In this document: positions 35,904 to 44,360 of the stretch, piece after piece
Layout: each line of letters begins with the position of its first letter
Position numbering within the stretch: position 1 is the first letter of the stretch
Assembly (NCBI RefSeq): GCF_014304815.1
Contig: NZ_CP047958.1
Span: 1,984,001-2,048,000, forward strand
Reading direction: 5' to 3'
Length of the DNA: 64,000 nucleotides
Source of the DNA: Synechococcus sp. MIT S9220
GTDB lineage: Bacteria > Cyanobacteriota > Cyanobacteriia > PCC-6307 > Cyanobiaceae
Program-made: the position numbers and the translations under genes
The notes under the pieces: model-generated
Told to the model about the DNA's origin: nothing
Seen by the model: the letters and a program-made list of their open reading frames with translations, nothing else
The model's database searches: none

Positions 35904-36086
35904 ATGGCATCGAACCAGTCAGATCAGCAGTCATCGCGTCGTCCAAGAAGGCTGCACTCGCCAACGCTATCAAGTGGAAGCAGCTCTGGAACCAATCCCA
36001 GCAAGCATCTGCGTGTGAAGCAGAGGCTGACCAAAGCTGAATGCCCTGTGCTTGAACTATTGAGCAACCAGGTTGCTGCGGCATGA
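35904..36086 (+). CDS. hypothetical Ser-rich basic protein, 60 aa
   Basis: ATG at 35904 with AGAG upstream. Ser/Arg-rich N-terminal half (SDQQSSRRPRRLHSPTLSSG) and a helical C-terminal end with TKAECPVLELLSNQVAA. Probably disordered. The opposite strand is also open, so the call is uncertain. Confidence 0.35.
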   Translation: MASNQSDQQSSRRPRRLHSPTLSSGSSSGTNPSKHLRVKQRLTKAECPVLELLSNQVAAA

Positions 36087-36155
36087 GGAGAAATTGTTAT
36101 CCCACCTTGACTGTTCCCGAGGCAACTCTAGAACTCTGGAAGAGGCACGATTCGA

Positions 36156-36296
36156 ATGGAAATCCACACTGCCCATGCCGAACCAATTGGTGAATTTATC
36201 CATGAGGGAGATCACAAGCCATTTCGCGCTTTAGCATGTCCAATTGGCCCCAGCTGCAGACTTACAAGTCAAACAGCACCAATCCAAAAAGAGTAA
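36156..36296 (+). CDS. candidate small protein, 46 aa
   Basis: ATG at 36156 with AAGAGG ten bases upstream. MEIHTAHAEPIGEFIHEG, then two Cys (LACPIGPSCRL). No family recognised. Downstream, 36297-36839 contains no other gene that I can support. Confidence 0.3.
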   Translation: MEIHTAHAEPIGEFIHEGDHKPFRALACPIGPSCRLTSQTAPIQKE

Positions 36297-36839
36297 AGCC
36301 GAGCGACACAAAACGCTGGCATGTCATTGTCGAGTCATCAGTCAAATCTGAGATTTCGCAGTGGCGAAAGAAAGAGTCTCCAGTCAAAAAGAAGTGTCAA
36401 CAGGTGTGGTGATCTCAATTCAGATGCATCCATAAGCTCTGTAGCAAATTTCAAGTGAGGTCACAAAAACTGAGAGCATTTCAGCCTTGATTTTGCTTTT
36501 GATACATCGGAATGCATTCATTTTTATTGAACAACCCAAACTAATTTTCAAGCTAAAGAGACAGGATTGGGAACAATGAAGTCAGCAATACCTTGATCAT
36601 TAAATTTTGGCAAAAATCACCGAGGTCTTCCTCTTAAGCGCTGCACCAGGCAATTCCCCTCATCGAGCAAGCTGGCGTTGGTTGGTCGAGAAACCAAGAA
36701 AAGGACACCTCTCGATCCTTTTGGATTCGTTGCAAACTGCCACCTCAACCGTTCGAAGATCAAAACCGTATTGAGAAGCTTCAGATACGAGGGCAACAGC
36801 AGGGAAAGGCGATGATCGAACGGCACTCGGCATCGATTG

Positions 36840-37181
36840 ATGGCATCTAAGTTCTTCCATGTTCACCATGAGTTTCGGGCCGGGAAAGCCCAGCAATGGT
36901 GGGAGACAGCTCAGAAAGCCATGGCTCCAGGAGGAGGCTGGGATGAGGCAGTCGCGAATAATTTGAAGGATGGTTTCTATAACCATTGCTTCTGCCCGGT
37001 TGGTCCAGAAGGACCTGCGTTCTGCATCTGGGAAGTGCGTGAGGACATCACTGCGCAGCAGTTCCAGGATTTCATCGACGGTCCAAACGGTGTGAACTTT
37101 GGACTTGGAGCATGGATGAATATCTGCAAAGAGATCAACGTCGAACTGGCTGGGAATCCCCCTTATCCGCGCAAGTTCTGA
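36840..37181 (+). CDS. hypothetical protein, 113 aa
   Basis: ATG at 36840. MASKFFHVHHEFRAGKAQQW, then NHCFCPVGPEGPAFCIWEVR and a C-terminus with NPPYPRKF. The single alpha+beta domain with a leading beta-strand HHEF resembles the dimeric alpha/beta-barrel group, like the nearby DUF3303 and DUF3764-like proteins. Three Cys in one strand pair (CFC...C) are notable. Function unknown. Confidence 0.65.
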   Translation: MASKFFHVHHEFRAGKAQQWWETAQKAMAPGGGWDEAVANNLKDGFYNHCFCPVGPEGPAFCIWEVREDITAQQFQDFIDGPNGVNFGLGAWMNICKEINVELAGNPPYPRKF

Positions 37182-37303
37182 GCAACATCAGGACTATGGC
37201 CTGGATCTGTTCCATCTAGGCCTTCACAAGGCTTCTTGGTCGATCAGACATCCGATCTCTTCTGCTCGCTCTGAGCTGCGAAGACGAAACGTGAGCTCAG
37301 GCT

Positions 37304-37432
37304 CTAGCGAACCGAATCAAAGGTGATTCCCATCACTCTGGTCAGCACGAGATAGCCGCCCCAAGCGATCACGTTCAGACCGATCGCCCAGAACCAGACC
37401 GTTTTGGTTGTTTGGCTGGTGTCCTCATCCAT
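37304..37432 (-). CDS. small membrane protein, 42 aa
   Basis: ATG at 37432. MDEDTSQTTK is followed by a single helix, VWFWAIGLNVIAWGGYLVL, and a short tail. Acidic N-terminus and one helix; composition and clean boundaries suggest a real gene. The 0.1-kb space to the next gene on its right fits its own promoter. Family unknown. Confidence 0.5.
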   Translation of the reverse strand: MDEDTSQTTKTVWFWAIGLNVIAWGGYLVLTRVMGITFDSVR

Positions 37433-37484
37433 GAGTCATTAGCTCGTCATCCCATGAGCACAACACCATGCTCAACATCACGGC

Positions 37485-37709
37485 TCAGGCTGCAGCCTGC
37501 TCTGTTGTGTTGCGAAGAACTTTCTCTTGTAGTTGCTGAACAGCGCAAAGGGCCTCGTGGGCAGGCCACCCATGCTTGTTCATCAGCTCCTCCACCAGAT
37601 AGTCGGGAGAGTTGGAGATTCGAGCGTTGAGATCAGCCACAGCCCTGTCGTCACGGGCTAGTGCATCGAGTCGGAGTGATCGAAGTTTTTGAAGACTTGG
37701 CTGATTCAT
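37485..37709 (-). CDS. hypothetical helical protein, 74 aa
   Basis: ATG at 37709 (37715 possible). Helical with RSLRLDALARDDRAVADLN, NSPDYLVEELMNKHGWPAHE and AVQQLQEKVL. No cysteine-based or membrane features beyond one Cys. Resembles small cyanobacterial proteins of unknown role. Confidence 0.6.
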   Translation of the reverse strand: MNQPSLQKLRSLRLDALARDDRAVADLNARISNSPDYLVEELMNKHGWPAHEALCAVQQLQEKVLRNTTEQAAA

Positions 37710-37815
37710 CCCCACACTTTGCCTGTTGGTGGTTCCTGACCACCATCAAATGACTGTGGAACACAGCTCAAGTGGCCGCTCCATAGTGTGATGATCTCTG
37801 CCCAGACACTCTGAT

Positions 37816-38100
37816 GGGGGCCTTCCAGCCCCCGCGAGTCAATTGGGTGATAAGGCTGACTTCACCCCATCTCCCTTAAGGGTCAGGCAGCAACAGGGGC
37901 TGCTTGACGGGAGAAACGAACGATGTTGTTCGCAGTTACGGGTTTGCTCTTACCGAGCAGGCTTCAGTCACCCTCCTTATGCCCCGTCGAAACCATTGCA
38001 GCCCCGAGAAGGGGGAATGGAGCTGAGCGGAATCGAACCGCTGTCCGAAACACTGGTGTGGATCACCTAGTCCGGTCGAGACCGGACGTTGTCATTCTGA
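37816..38100 (-). ncRNA. ssrA: tmRNA, permuted two-piece form
   Basis: On the minus strand the acceptor piece comes first (about 38100 to 38018). It contains the T arm GCGGTTCGATTCCGC and ends CAGCTCCA. After a 12-nt spacer the coding piece starts at 38005 with GGGGCTGCAATGGTTTCGAC. GGGGCTG pairs with CAGCTCC to form the tRNA-like acceptor stem. This order is the circularly permuted arrangement known in some cyanobacteria, processed into two RNAs. The hairpin GGGGGC-TGGAAG-GCCCCC at 37816-37833 marks the far end. It rescues stalled ribosomes with SmpB. Confidence 0.93.
37883..37933 (-). other. ssrA: tmRNA proteolysis-tag reading frame
   Basis: Resume codon GCG at 37933. The frame encodes ANNIVRFSRQAAPVAA and stops with TGA at 37883-37885. 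The C-terminal APVAA is the Clp-type degradation signal expected for cyanobacteria. Confidence 0.93.
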
Positions 38101-38128
38101 CAGCAGTGGTGAAGCGGAGCAGGAAGTC

Positions 38129-39322
38129 TTGGGGAGTGGGTACCGACATGCGCCGCAGTTGATTCATGGCGTCGCCGTGTTGCCCCAAGGTCTCGAGGAG
38201 ATCGGCAGCCAGGAATTGCAGACACTCGGCGCCAAAGAGGTCACACCATTACGTCGTGCCGCAGCATTTCAAGCCGACATGGCCTGCTTCTACAGGCTTC
38301 ACCTGCAATGCCGGCTGCCCTTCAGGTTGTTGCGGGAGATGGCACGCTTCCGCTGCGACGGTCGCGATTCGCTTTACGACGGAGTTCAGCAGGCCCTCGA
38401 CTGGGAACGCTGGCTGCATCCGTCGATGAGCTTTCGGGTGGATGTGACCGGAACTGCTCCCGGGCTGAACCACAGCCACTTCACGGCGCTCCAAGTGAAA
38501 AATGCCTTGATTGATCGCCAGCGTGATCTATGGGGGGAGCGGTCGTCGATCGATCTGGACGAACCCGATCTCTGCCTGCATGTTCACCTGCATCGTGGTG
38601 ATGCGAGCCTGAGCCTGGATGGCAGCGGCGGCAGCCTGCACCGCAGGGGATACCGAGCCGCCGTGGGGGTGGCTCCACTGAAAGAGAACCTTGCCGCAGG
38701 GCTGATCAGACTGACTGGCTGGGACGGAAGCACCCCACTCATCGATCCCTGCTGCGGTTCAGGAACGCTGCTGATTGAAGCTGCCGCGACGGCACTGCAG
38801 CGATTCCCTGCTCTGCATCGCAACTTCCTCCTGGAGTCATGGGCGGATTTCGATCCAGATCTGTGGCAGGCAGAACAACACAGAGCCCAGAAACGGCAGC
38901 AGCCCGTCAACAATCCACCACGAATCCTGGGCTATGAGCAGGACTCAAAGATTGCCCAACAGGCACGCGACAACATCAGCGCAGCGGGTCTGGAGGACGT
39001 GATCGAAATCGTTGAAGCCGATTTCAGGGATGCACCGGCTCCGGAGGCAGACCACGGCGTGGTGGTCTGCAATCCGCCCTATGGGGTGCGACTGGGCCAC
39101 ACCACTGAGCTCCAAGAGCTCTACAGAGAGCTCGGAGCAGTGTTGAAAAAAGATTACGGCGGCTGGGATCTGTGGCTGCTCAGCGGCAATCGAGAATTAA
39201 CCGGAGCTCTGCGCCTCAAAGCAAAGCGCAGAATCCCCGTGAACAACGGTGGATTGGATTGCCGCTGGCTGCACTACGAGCTGAACAGGCGCTCATCGGA
39301 TCCAGTCCTTCAGGGGAACTGA
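38129..39322 (+). CDS. class I SAM-dependent RNA methyltransferase with THUMP domain (RlmL-like)
   Basis: Up to 397 residues; TTG at 38129 or 38159 or GTG at 38177 may be the start, since conservation begins at VAVLPQGLEE. N-terminal THUMP-like region, then SAM motif DPCCGSGTLLIEAAA and catalytic NPPYGVRLG, as in N2-guanine methyltransferases of 23S rRNA. It acts on RNA in the cytosol. Divergent from ssrA, sharing its promoter region. Confidence 0.85.
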   Translation: MGSGYRHAPQLIHGVAVLPQGLEEIGSQELQTLGAKEVTPLRRAAAFQADMACFYRLHLQCRLPFRLLREMARFRCDGRDSLYDGVQQALDWERWLHPSMSFRVDVTGTAPGLNHSHFTALQVKNALIDRQRDLWGERSSIDLDEPDLCLHVHLHRGDASLSLDGSGGSLHRRGYRAAVGVAPLKENLAAGLIRLTGWDGSTPLIDPCCGSGTLLIEAAATALQRFPALHRNFLLESWADFDPDLWQAEQHRAQKRQQPVNNPPRILGYEQDSKIAQQARDNISAAGLEDVIEIVEADFRDAPAPEADHGVVVCNPPYGVRLGHTTELQELYRELGAVLKKDYGGWDLWLLSGNRELTGALRLKAKRRIPVNNGGLDCRWLHYELNRRSSDPVLQGN

Positions 39323-39333
39323 ACACAGACGAT

Positions 39334-39732
39334 TCATTTACCGAGAACAGCCCTCGTGGTTCGCATCAGACCTTCCAGTGTCTGAGGCAGATACGGCCCT
39401 TTGGCGAGCTGACCGCCAATCCGCAGGCTGAATCCGGCTACCACCACATTGAGGATCGCCATCGCCAGCAGCGCTTGGATCAACGACCAACCCCAGGATT
39501 CCAGCATCCACACCAGTAGGGCGGCTTCAACAGCCACAAGGGCGAGCAGCATCAGCGTGCCCCCCATGGCAAGAAACACACCGCCACTGATCAGGCGCCG
39601 TTTCTCGCGATCCACCTCCTGCAAAGCAATACGGACATGCAGATCCATGACTGAGCCTGCGAGTGCTGTGACCCGGGCGGCAGCGCCAAGTCCTCTGGAG
39701 CGCGATTGCTCCGAACGGGGCAGTTCACTCAT
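39334..39732 (-). CDS. phage-holin-superfamily (YqjE-like) membrane protein
   Basis: 132 residues. Hydrophilic N-terminus, two helices (GGVFLAMGGTLMLLALVAVE and the following LIQALLAMAILNVVVAG) and a basic tail. The form is that of the holin 3_6 / YqjE proteins, which are membrane-stress factors rather than phage genes. Overlaps the upstream DUF883-like gene by 4 bp. Confidence 0.7.
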   Translation of the reverse strand: MSELPRSEQSRSRGLGAAARVTALAGSVMDLHVRIALQEVDREKRRLISGGVFLAMGGTLMLLALVAVEAALLVWMLESWGWSLIQALLAMAILNVVVAGFSLRIGGQLAKGPYLPQTLEGLMRTTRAVLGK

Positions 39733-40169
39733 GAGGATCTCCGTCCACCGGTCAGTAGGGCACCCACCAGAATCCCTACACCAGCAGCAACCGCCAGTGA
39801 CATCAGGGGTCTGTCGCGCACCGGTTTCTCAAGCTTCGGCCTAAGAGTGCGGTTGAGCTCATCGAGCAGATGCTCAAGCTGCTCCTCCAGCGGATCAAGG
39901 TTGTCAGCGAAGTTGCGGGTGCGATCTCCGGCCTGATGGAGCAACTCCTCAAGCTGAACAGTGACAAGGCTCGCTGCCCGGTCGCTCTGGGCAGAAATCA
40001 GATGAACCACCTCATCGAAACTGCCGCGGGTGGCTTCAAGTGCTTGATGGGTGACTTCAGGCCAGCGCTTTTGGATCTCTGGCAAGAGACTCTCAAAGCG
40101 ATCCCGAAAGCGGTAGGCCAGATCCTGGGTGTCCGCAGGCGCATCGGCTGATGAGGGTGCTGAATCCAT
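39729..40169 (-). CDS. DUF883-like (YqjD/ElaB type) membrane-anchored helical protein
   Basis: 146 residues. Long amphipathic helices (RFRDRFESLLPEIQKRWPE, EEQLEHLLDELNRTL), then one C-terminal helix with RDRPLMSLAVAAGVGILVGA, the form of ribosome-associated YqjD/ElaB proteins. Coupled by ATGA to the YqjE-like gene, reproducing the YqjD-YqjE pairing. Confidence 0.7.
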   Translation of the reverse strand: MDSAPSSADAPADTQDLAYRFRDRFESLLPEIQKRWPEVTHQALEATRGSFDEVVHLISAQSDRAASLVTVQLEELLHQAGDRTRNFADNLDPLEEQLEHLLDELNRTLRPKLEKPVRDRPLMSLAVAAGVGILVGALLTGGRRSS

Positions 40170-40233
40170 GGCGATCCTGACGGCCTACCGCAGGGTAGGG
40201 GTGGTAACTCTGAGATGACACCCATTGGCATTG

Positions 40234-40617
40234 ATGGGCCATCAGTTGCGCTACGCCCTGTTGGAGCATTTAGGGGCCCCGGATGACCCGGGCGGCTGCC
40301 ACCTCGATCTGTTGCTCGAGGACGGAGACAGCTGCCGCAGCTGGCGCTTGGAGGCAATTCCGCAATTGGACGGTCCTGCGGTGCAAGCCACACCGTTGCC
40401 CCCGCACAGACTGGTATGGCTCGATCGGGAGGCAGCTTCCGTATCCGGCAACAGGGGTTGGGCACGTCGCGTCGTGGCAGGCGCAATGCAAAGCGCCTTG
40501 CCCGCTGATCCCAATCAACCCATCCAGGTGGCGCTTGAAGGAATGGATGTGATTGGCCTGAGCGAACCGGTTGTTCTGGAAATCACAGCAGAGCGATGCC
40601 GCATGCGCACGCCATAG
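40234..40617 (+). CDS. hypothetical protein, 127 aa
   Basis: ATG at 40234 (TTG at 40225 also in frame). MGHQLRYALLEHLGAPDD, then LDLLLEDGDSCRSWRLEAIP, RLVWLDREAASVSGNRG and a beta-rich C-terminus. Full-length compact single domain; no family recognised. It precedes smc by 68 bp on the same strand. Confidence 0.7.
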   Translation: MGHQLRYALLEHLGAPDDPGGCHLDLLLEDGDSCRSWRLEAIPQLDGPAVQATPLPPHRLVWLDREAASVSGNRGWARRVVAGAMQSALPADPNQPIQVALEGMDVIGLSEPVVLEITAERCRMRTP

Positions 40618-40685
40618 GACAGCTGCACTGCAAACAGCACTTGAGCTTTTTCAAGGCTCCGCTAATTTCAGACGGCTGACAGCCG

Positions 40686-43600
40686 TTGCCCCTGTTGGTC
40701 CACATCAATCAGGTCGGGCTGACACAGTTCAAGTCCTTCGGGGGAGCGATGAGCATCCCCCTGGAACCCGGTTTCACGGTGGTGACCGGGCCGAACGGTT
40801 CTGGCAAGAGCAACATCCTCGATGGAGTGCTGTTCTGTCTTGGCCTGGCCAACAGCAAAGGGATGCGTGCCGATCGCCTGCCTGATCTGGTCAATAGCAA
40901 TGTGCTGAAGGCCGGCAAATCAGCAGAAACGACAGTGAGTGTTCGTTTCGACCTTTCTGAATGGCAGCCTGACGCCGCCGAGGAAGGACTGGAACCCCCT
41001 GAGGAGGGTCCTTGGATCCGTTCAGATCAGACGGAATGGACCGTCACGCGCAAGTTGCGGGTGATGCCAGGAGGCTCCTACAGCAGTAGCTACAGCGCGG
41101 ACGGGGTCCCGTGCAACCTCCAGCAATTGCAAACCCAGCTGCGCCGACTGCGCATCGACCCTGAGGGCAGCAATGTGGTGATGCAGGGGGACGTGACCCG
41201 CATCGTTTCGATGAGCAACCGCGATCGGCGTGGCCTGATCGATGAGCTGGCCGGTGTGGCGCTGTTCGACACCCGCATTGAACAGACCCGGCGCAAGCTC
41301 GATGAGGTGCAGGAGCGCCAGGAGCGTTGCCGCATCGTTGAGCAGGAACTGCTGACGGCCCGACAGCGGCTTGAAAAAGACTGCGCCAAAGCCAGGGCTT
41401 ATCAGGAACTCAAGGACCAGCTCCAACAGGGCCGCAGGCAGGAGCTGGTGTTGGCCTTCGAAGCGGCTCAGGCTGAGCGCCGACGCCTTCAGCAGCGCCA
41501 AGAACAGCTCAGCGCCAAGGAGGAGAGCGATGCCCGCTCGATCGAGCAACGCGATCTCAGCCTTCAGGATGCGGCGGGACGACTGCAGACCCTGCAGGAG
41601 AGCGTCAAAGCCCTCGGCGAAGACCAGCTGCTGAGTGTGCAGGCAGAGCTGGCGGGGCTGGATCCACAGAGCCGCGAACTGGAACGACAGGCAAGCCAGC
41701 ATCAGCAGGAGGGAGAACGCCTGCAGGGACTGCGCCATCAGCTGCAAGCTCGCCGCGGCCAGCTGCAGGCTGAAACAGAAGACCTGCGCCTCAACACCAA
41801 CAACGGCTTGCTGGAGAAAGCCGAGCAGGACTGCAGAGATGCCGAAGCAGCCGTGGAGCTCTCCCGGCGGCGGCTGGGAGAAGTGGCAGGCCGATCAGGC
41901 ACCTGGCTTGAAGAGCAAAAGCAGCGCTCCGGCCAACGCCAGGAGCTTCAAGGTCGCGTCACACCGCTTCAGGAGGAACGCCAACAGCTGCTGGAACGGC
42001 TCCGGCAGGACGAAGAGCGACAACTGGAGCTGGAACAGGACAGAGATCAGGACGGGGCGGAAGATCAGCGGGTCCAGACCCTGCTGGAGCAGCTCGAGCA
42101 GGAGTGGCAGACGCTGCTGGAGTCGATTCGCAGCGGCAGAGAGCAACTTCAGCAACTGCTGGAGTCGGTCGCGATCCAGCAACGCACCCGTTCCAGACTC
42201 GAGCAGGAACAGACACGGCTCGAGCGCGACATTGCCCGCCACGACAGCCGTCGGGAAGCCCTTCAGGAAAGCAGGGGCACTGGCGCACTGAGGCTGCTGC
42301 TCGAATCGGGCCTGGAAGGAATTCATGGCCATGTTGCGCAGCTTGGTGAAGTTGATGAACGCCATCGCCTGGCCCTTGAAGTGGCTGCCGGCGCAAGGAT
42401 GGCTCAGGTGGTGGTGGACGATGACCGCATTGCGGCTCGCGCGATTGATCTGCTGAAAAGTCGCCGCGCCGGTCGACTCACCTTCCTGCCGCTCAACAAG
42501 ATCCGAGCTCCTGGCGCGGGAGCGATGGCTGCCACGGCTCGTGGACGCCGTCCCCAGGCGGATGAAGGGAGTGGCCTGATGGGACGCGCTGTCGACCTGA
42601 TTCGCTACGAAGCGATTTATGCAGACGTGTTCGCCTACGTCTTCGGTGACACTCAGGTGTTCAGCGATCTGAACAGTGCCAGACAATTCCTGGGCCGTTC
42701 ACGGGCCGTCACCCTCGAGGGTGAATTGCTTGAAAAAAGTGGGGCGATGACCGGCGGAAGCTTCTCGCAGCGCGGAGGCGGGCTGAGCTTCGGTGCCAGC
42801 AGTGATGGCGATGAAGCGGCCCCCCTGCGTCAGCGACTGCTGGAGCTGGGAGAGAGCCTGGCCGCCTGTCGACGGGAAGAACAGAGGCTGGTGGAGGCCG
42901 TGGATCAGCAGCGACCCACATTGCGGCAGCTGGAACAGCGCCAGGCCGCTCTGGAAGCAGAACGACAGGCTGCCAAGCGTTCCCATGGACCACTGCTTGA
43001 ACGCGTGCAGCAGCGTCAGCGCAAACTCAGCGAGCTGCAGCAAGCCCAGCAGAAACACCGCCTCAGGCTGGATCAGCTCGAAACGAGCCTGAACCCGCTG
43101 CAAACGCAACTCAATCAGCTCAATTCCCAGGAATCCAGCCTCGAAGCCAGTGGTGATGCTGAAGGCTGGCAAGCTCTGCAGCAGGACCTAGAGCGGGTGG
43201 ATTCTGGTCTTGAGGCCGCACGGCAGCAACGCGATGCACTGCTGCAGAAAGAACGCGACCGACAGCTCTCACAACAGAGGCTCGGAGATCAGCAGCAGGC
43301 GATTGAGCGGGAGGAAACATCGCTTCAGCAGGCGGTTCAGGCTCTCTCGGAAGCGCATGGCCGGTGGCGTGAGCAGCAACAGGCGTTGAAGACCCGCAGG
43401 GATGCACTGGAAACTCAGCAGCAGGAACTGCAAACCCGATTCGGGGAAGAACGACGCGCCAGAGATGAAGCCGAGGCTGCCGTCGCTGAACAGCGGCAAG
43501 CACTGCAGCAGGCCCGCTGGGAACTGGAGCGCCTTCGCGAGGAGCGCAGCTCACTCGAGGAGCAGCTGCGCAACGGCGGGCTGCGCTTAGAAGAGCTGCG

Positions 43601-44300
43601 GGCAACGCTGCCTGATCCCCTGCCGGAGATCACCGACGAGCTGCGTGAAAGTGGTCTGGAGAGCCTTCAGGAACGCCTGCAGCAATTGCAGTTGCGGATG
43701 GAAGCCCTGGAACCGGTCAACATGCTGGCCCTGGAAGAACTAGAAGAACTTGAACAACGTCTGGGAGACCTGGGCGAACGGCTGGATGTACTCAGCCAAG
43801 AGCGGGAAGAGCTGCTGCTGAGGATTGAAACCGTGGCCACGCTGCGTCAGGAAGCCTTCATGGAAGCCTTTGAGGCGGTCGACAGCCATTTCCGCGAAAT
43901 CTTCGCCAGCCTTTCTGATGGCGATGGCAAGCTTCAACTCGACAATCCAGACGATCCGCTCGAGGGTGGCCTCACACTCGTGGCCCATCCCAAGGGCAAA
44001 GCCGTCAGACGCTTGGCGGCAATGTCTGGTGGAGAGAAGTCGCTCACCGCACTCAGCTTTCTATTCGCTCTGCAGCGCTTCCGCCCATCGCCGTTCTATG
44101 CGCTCGATGAGGTGGACAGCTTCCTAGATGGCGTCAATGTGGAACGTCTGGCGGCCCTGATTGCCCGCCAGGCTGAACAGGCTCAGTTCCTGGTGGTGAG
44201 CCACCGCCGCCCCATGATCGGAGCTTCCACTCGCACCATTGGCGTGACCCAGGCCCGCGGTGCCCACACTCAGGTGGTGGGACTTCCCGATGCAGCCTGA
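40686..44300 (+). CDS. smc: chromosome segregation protein SMC
   Basis: 1204 residues from TTG (40686, or 40695). N-terminal head with Walker A GPNGSGKSNI, long coiled coils rich in Gln/Glu/Arg, a hinge around residues 520-660 (with RFLGRSRAVTLEGEL after it), a second coiled coil, and a C-terminal head with signature LSGGEKSLTALSFLFA and Walker B YALDEVDSFLD. It condenses chromosomes as a dimer with ScpA/ScpB. The Q-rich coil gives long repetitive-looking sequence, but all frames other than this are shadows. Confidence 0.97.
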   Translation: MPLLVHINQVGLTQFKSFGGAMSIPLEPGFTVVTGPNGSGKSNILDGVLFCLGLANSKGMRADRLPDLVNSNVLKAGKSAETTVSVRFDLSEWQPDAAEEGLEPPEEGPWIRSDQTEWTVTRKLRVMPGGSYSSSYSADGVPCNLQQLQTQLRRLRIDPEGSNVVMQGDVTRIVSMSNRDRRGLIDELAGVALFDTRIEQTRRKLDEVQERQERCRIVEQELLTARQRLEKDCAKARAYQELKDQLQQGRRQELVLAFEAAQAERRRLQQRQEQLSAKEESDARSIEQRDLSLQDAAGRLQTLQESVKALGEDQLLSVQAELAGLDPQSRELERQASQHQQEGERLQGLRHQLQARRGQLQAETEDLRLNTNNGLLEKAEQDCRDAEAAVELSRRRLGEVAGRSGTWLEEQKQRSGQRQELQGRVTPLQEERQQLLERLRQDEERQLELEQDRDQDGAEDQRVQTLLEQLEQEWQTLLESIRSGREQLQQLLESVAIQQRTRSRLEQEQTRLERDIARHDSRREALQESRGTGALRLLLESGLEGIHGHVAQLGEVDERHRLALEVAAGARMAQVVVDDDRIAARAIDLLKSRRAGRLTFLPLNKIRAPGAGAMAATARGRRPQADEGSGLMGRAVDLIRYEAIYADVFAYVFGDTQVFSDLNSARQFLGRSRAVTLEGELLEKSGAMTGGSFSQRGGGLSFGASSDGDEAAPLRQRLLELGESLAACRREEQRLVEAVDQQRPTLRQLEQRQAALEAERQAAKRSHGPLLERVQQRQRKLSELQQAQQKHRLRLDQLETSLNPLQTQLNQLNSQESSLEASGDAEGWQALQQDLERVDSGLEAARQQRDALLQKERDRQLSQQRLGDQQQAIEREETSLQQAVQALSEAHGRWREQQQALKTRRDALETQQQELQTRFGEERRARDEAEAAVAEQRQALQQARWELERLREERSSLEEQLRNGGLRLEELRATLPDPLPEITDELRESGLESLQERLQQLQLRMEALEPVNMLALEELEELEQRLGDLGERLDVLSQEREELLLRIETVATLRQEAFMEAFEAVDSHFREIFASLSDGDGKLQLDNPDDPLEGGLTLVAHPKGKAVRRLAAMSGGEKSLTALSFLFALQRFRPSPFYALDEVDSFLDGVNVERLAALIARQAEQAQFLVVSHRRPMIGASTRTIGVTQARGAHTQVVGLPDAA

Positions 44301-44360
44301 ACAGCCAGCGCGGGGTCCTTGCGCCAAAATGTCACGCATCCCTCCGGCTGAGGCCCGCGG

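Noticed and set aside
36297-36839. minus-strand ORFs near 36617-36986
   Set aside because: They overlap the better-supported gene starting at 36840 and have no conserved features.
37843-38162. two plus-strand ORFs over the tmRNA
   Set aside because: They run antisense to the tmRNA structure and tag, which fully explain the region.
39334-39732. holin-like protein as a prophage sign
   Set aside because: No other phage gene is near; it pairs with a DUF883-like gene as in chromosomal stress operons.
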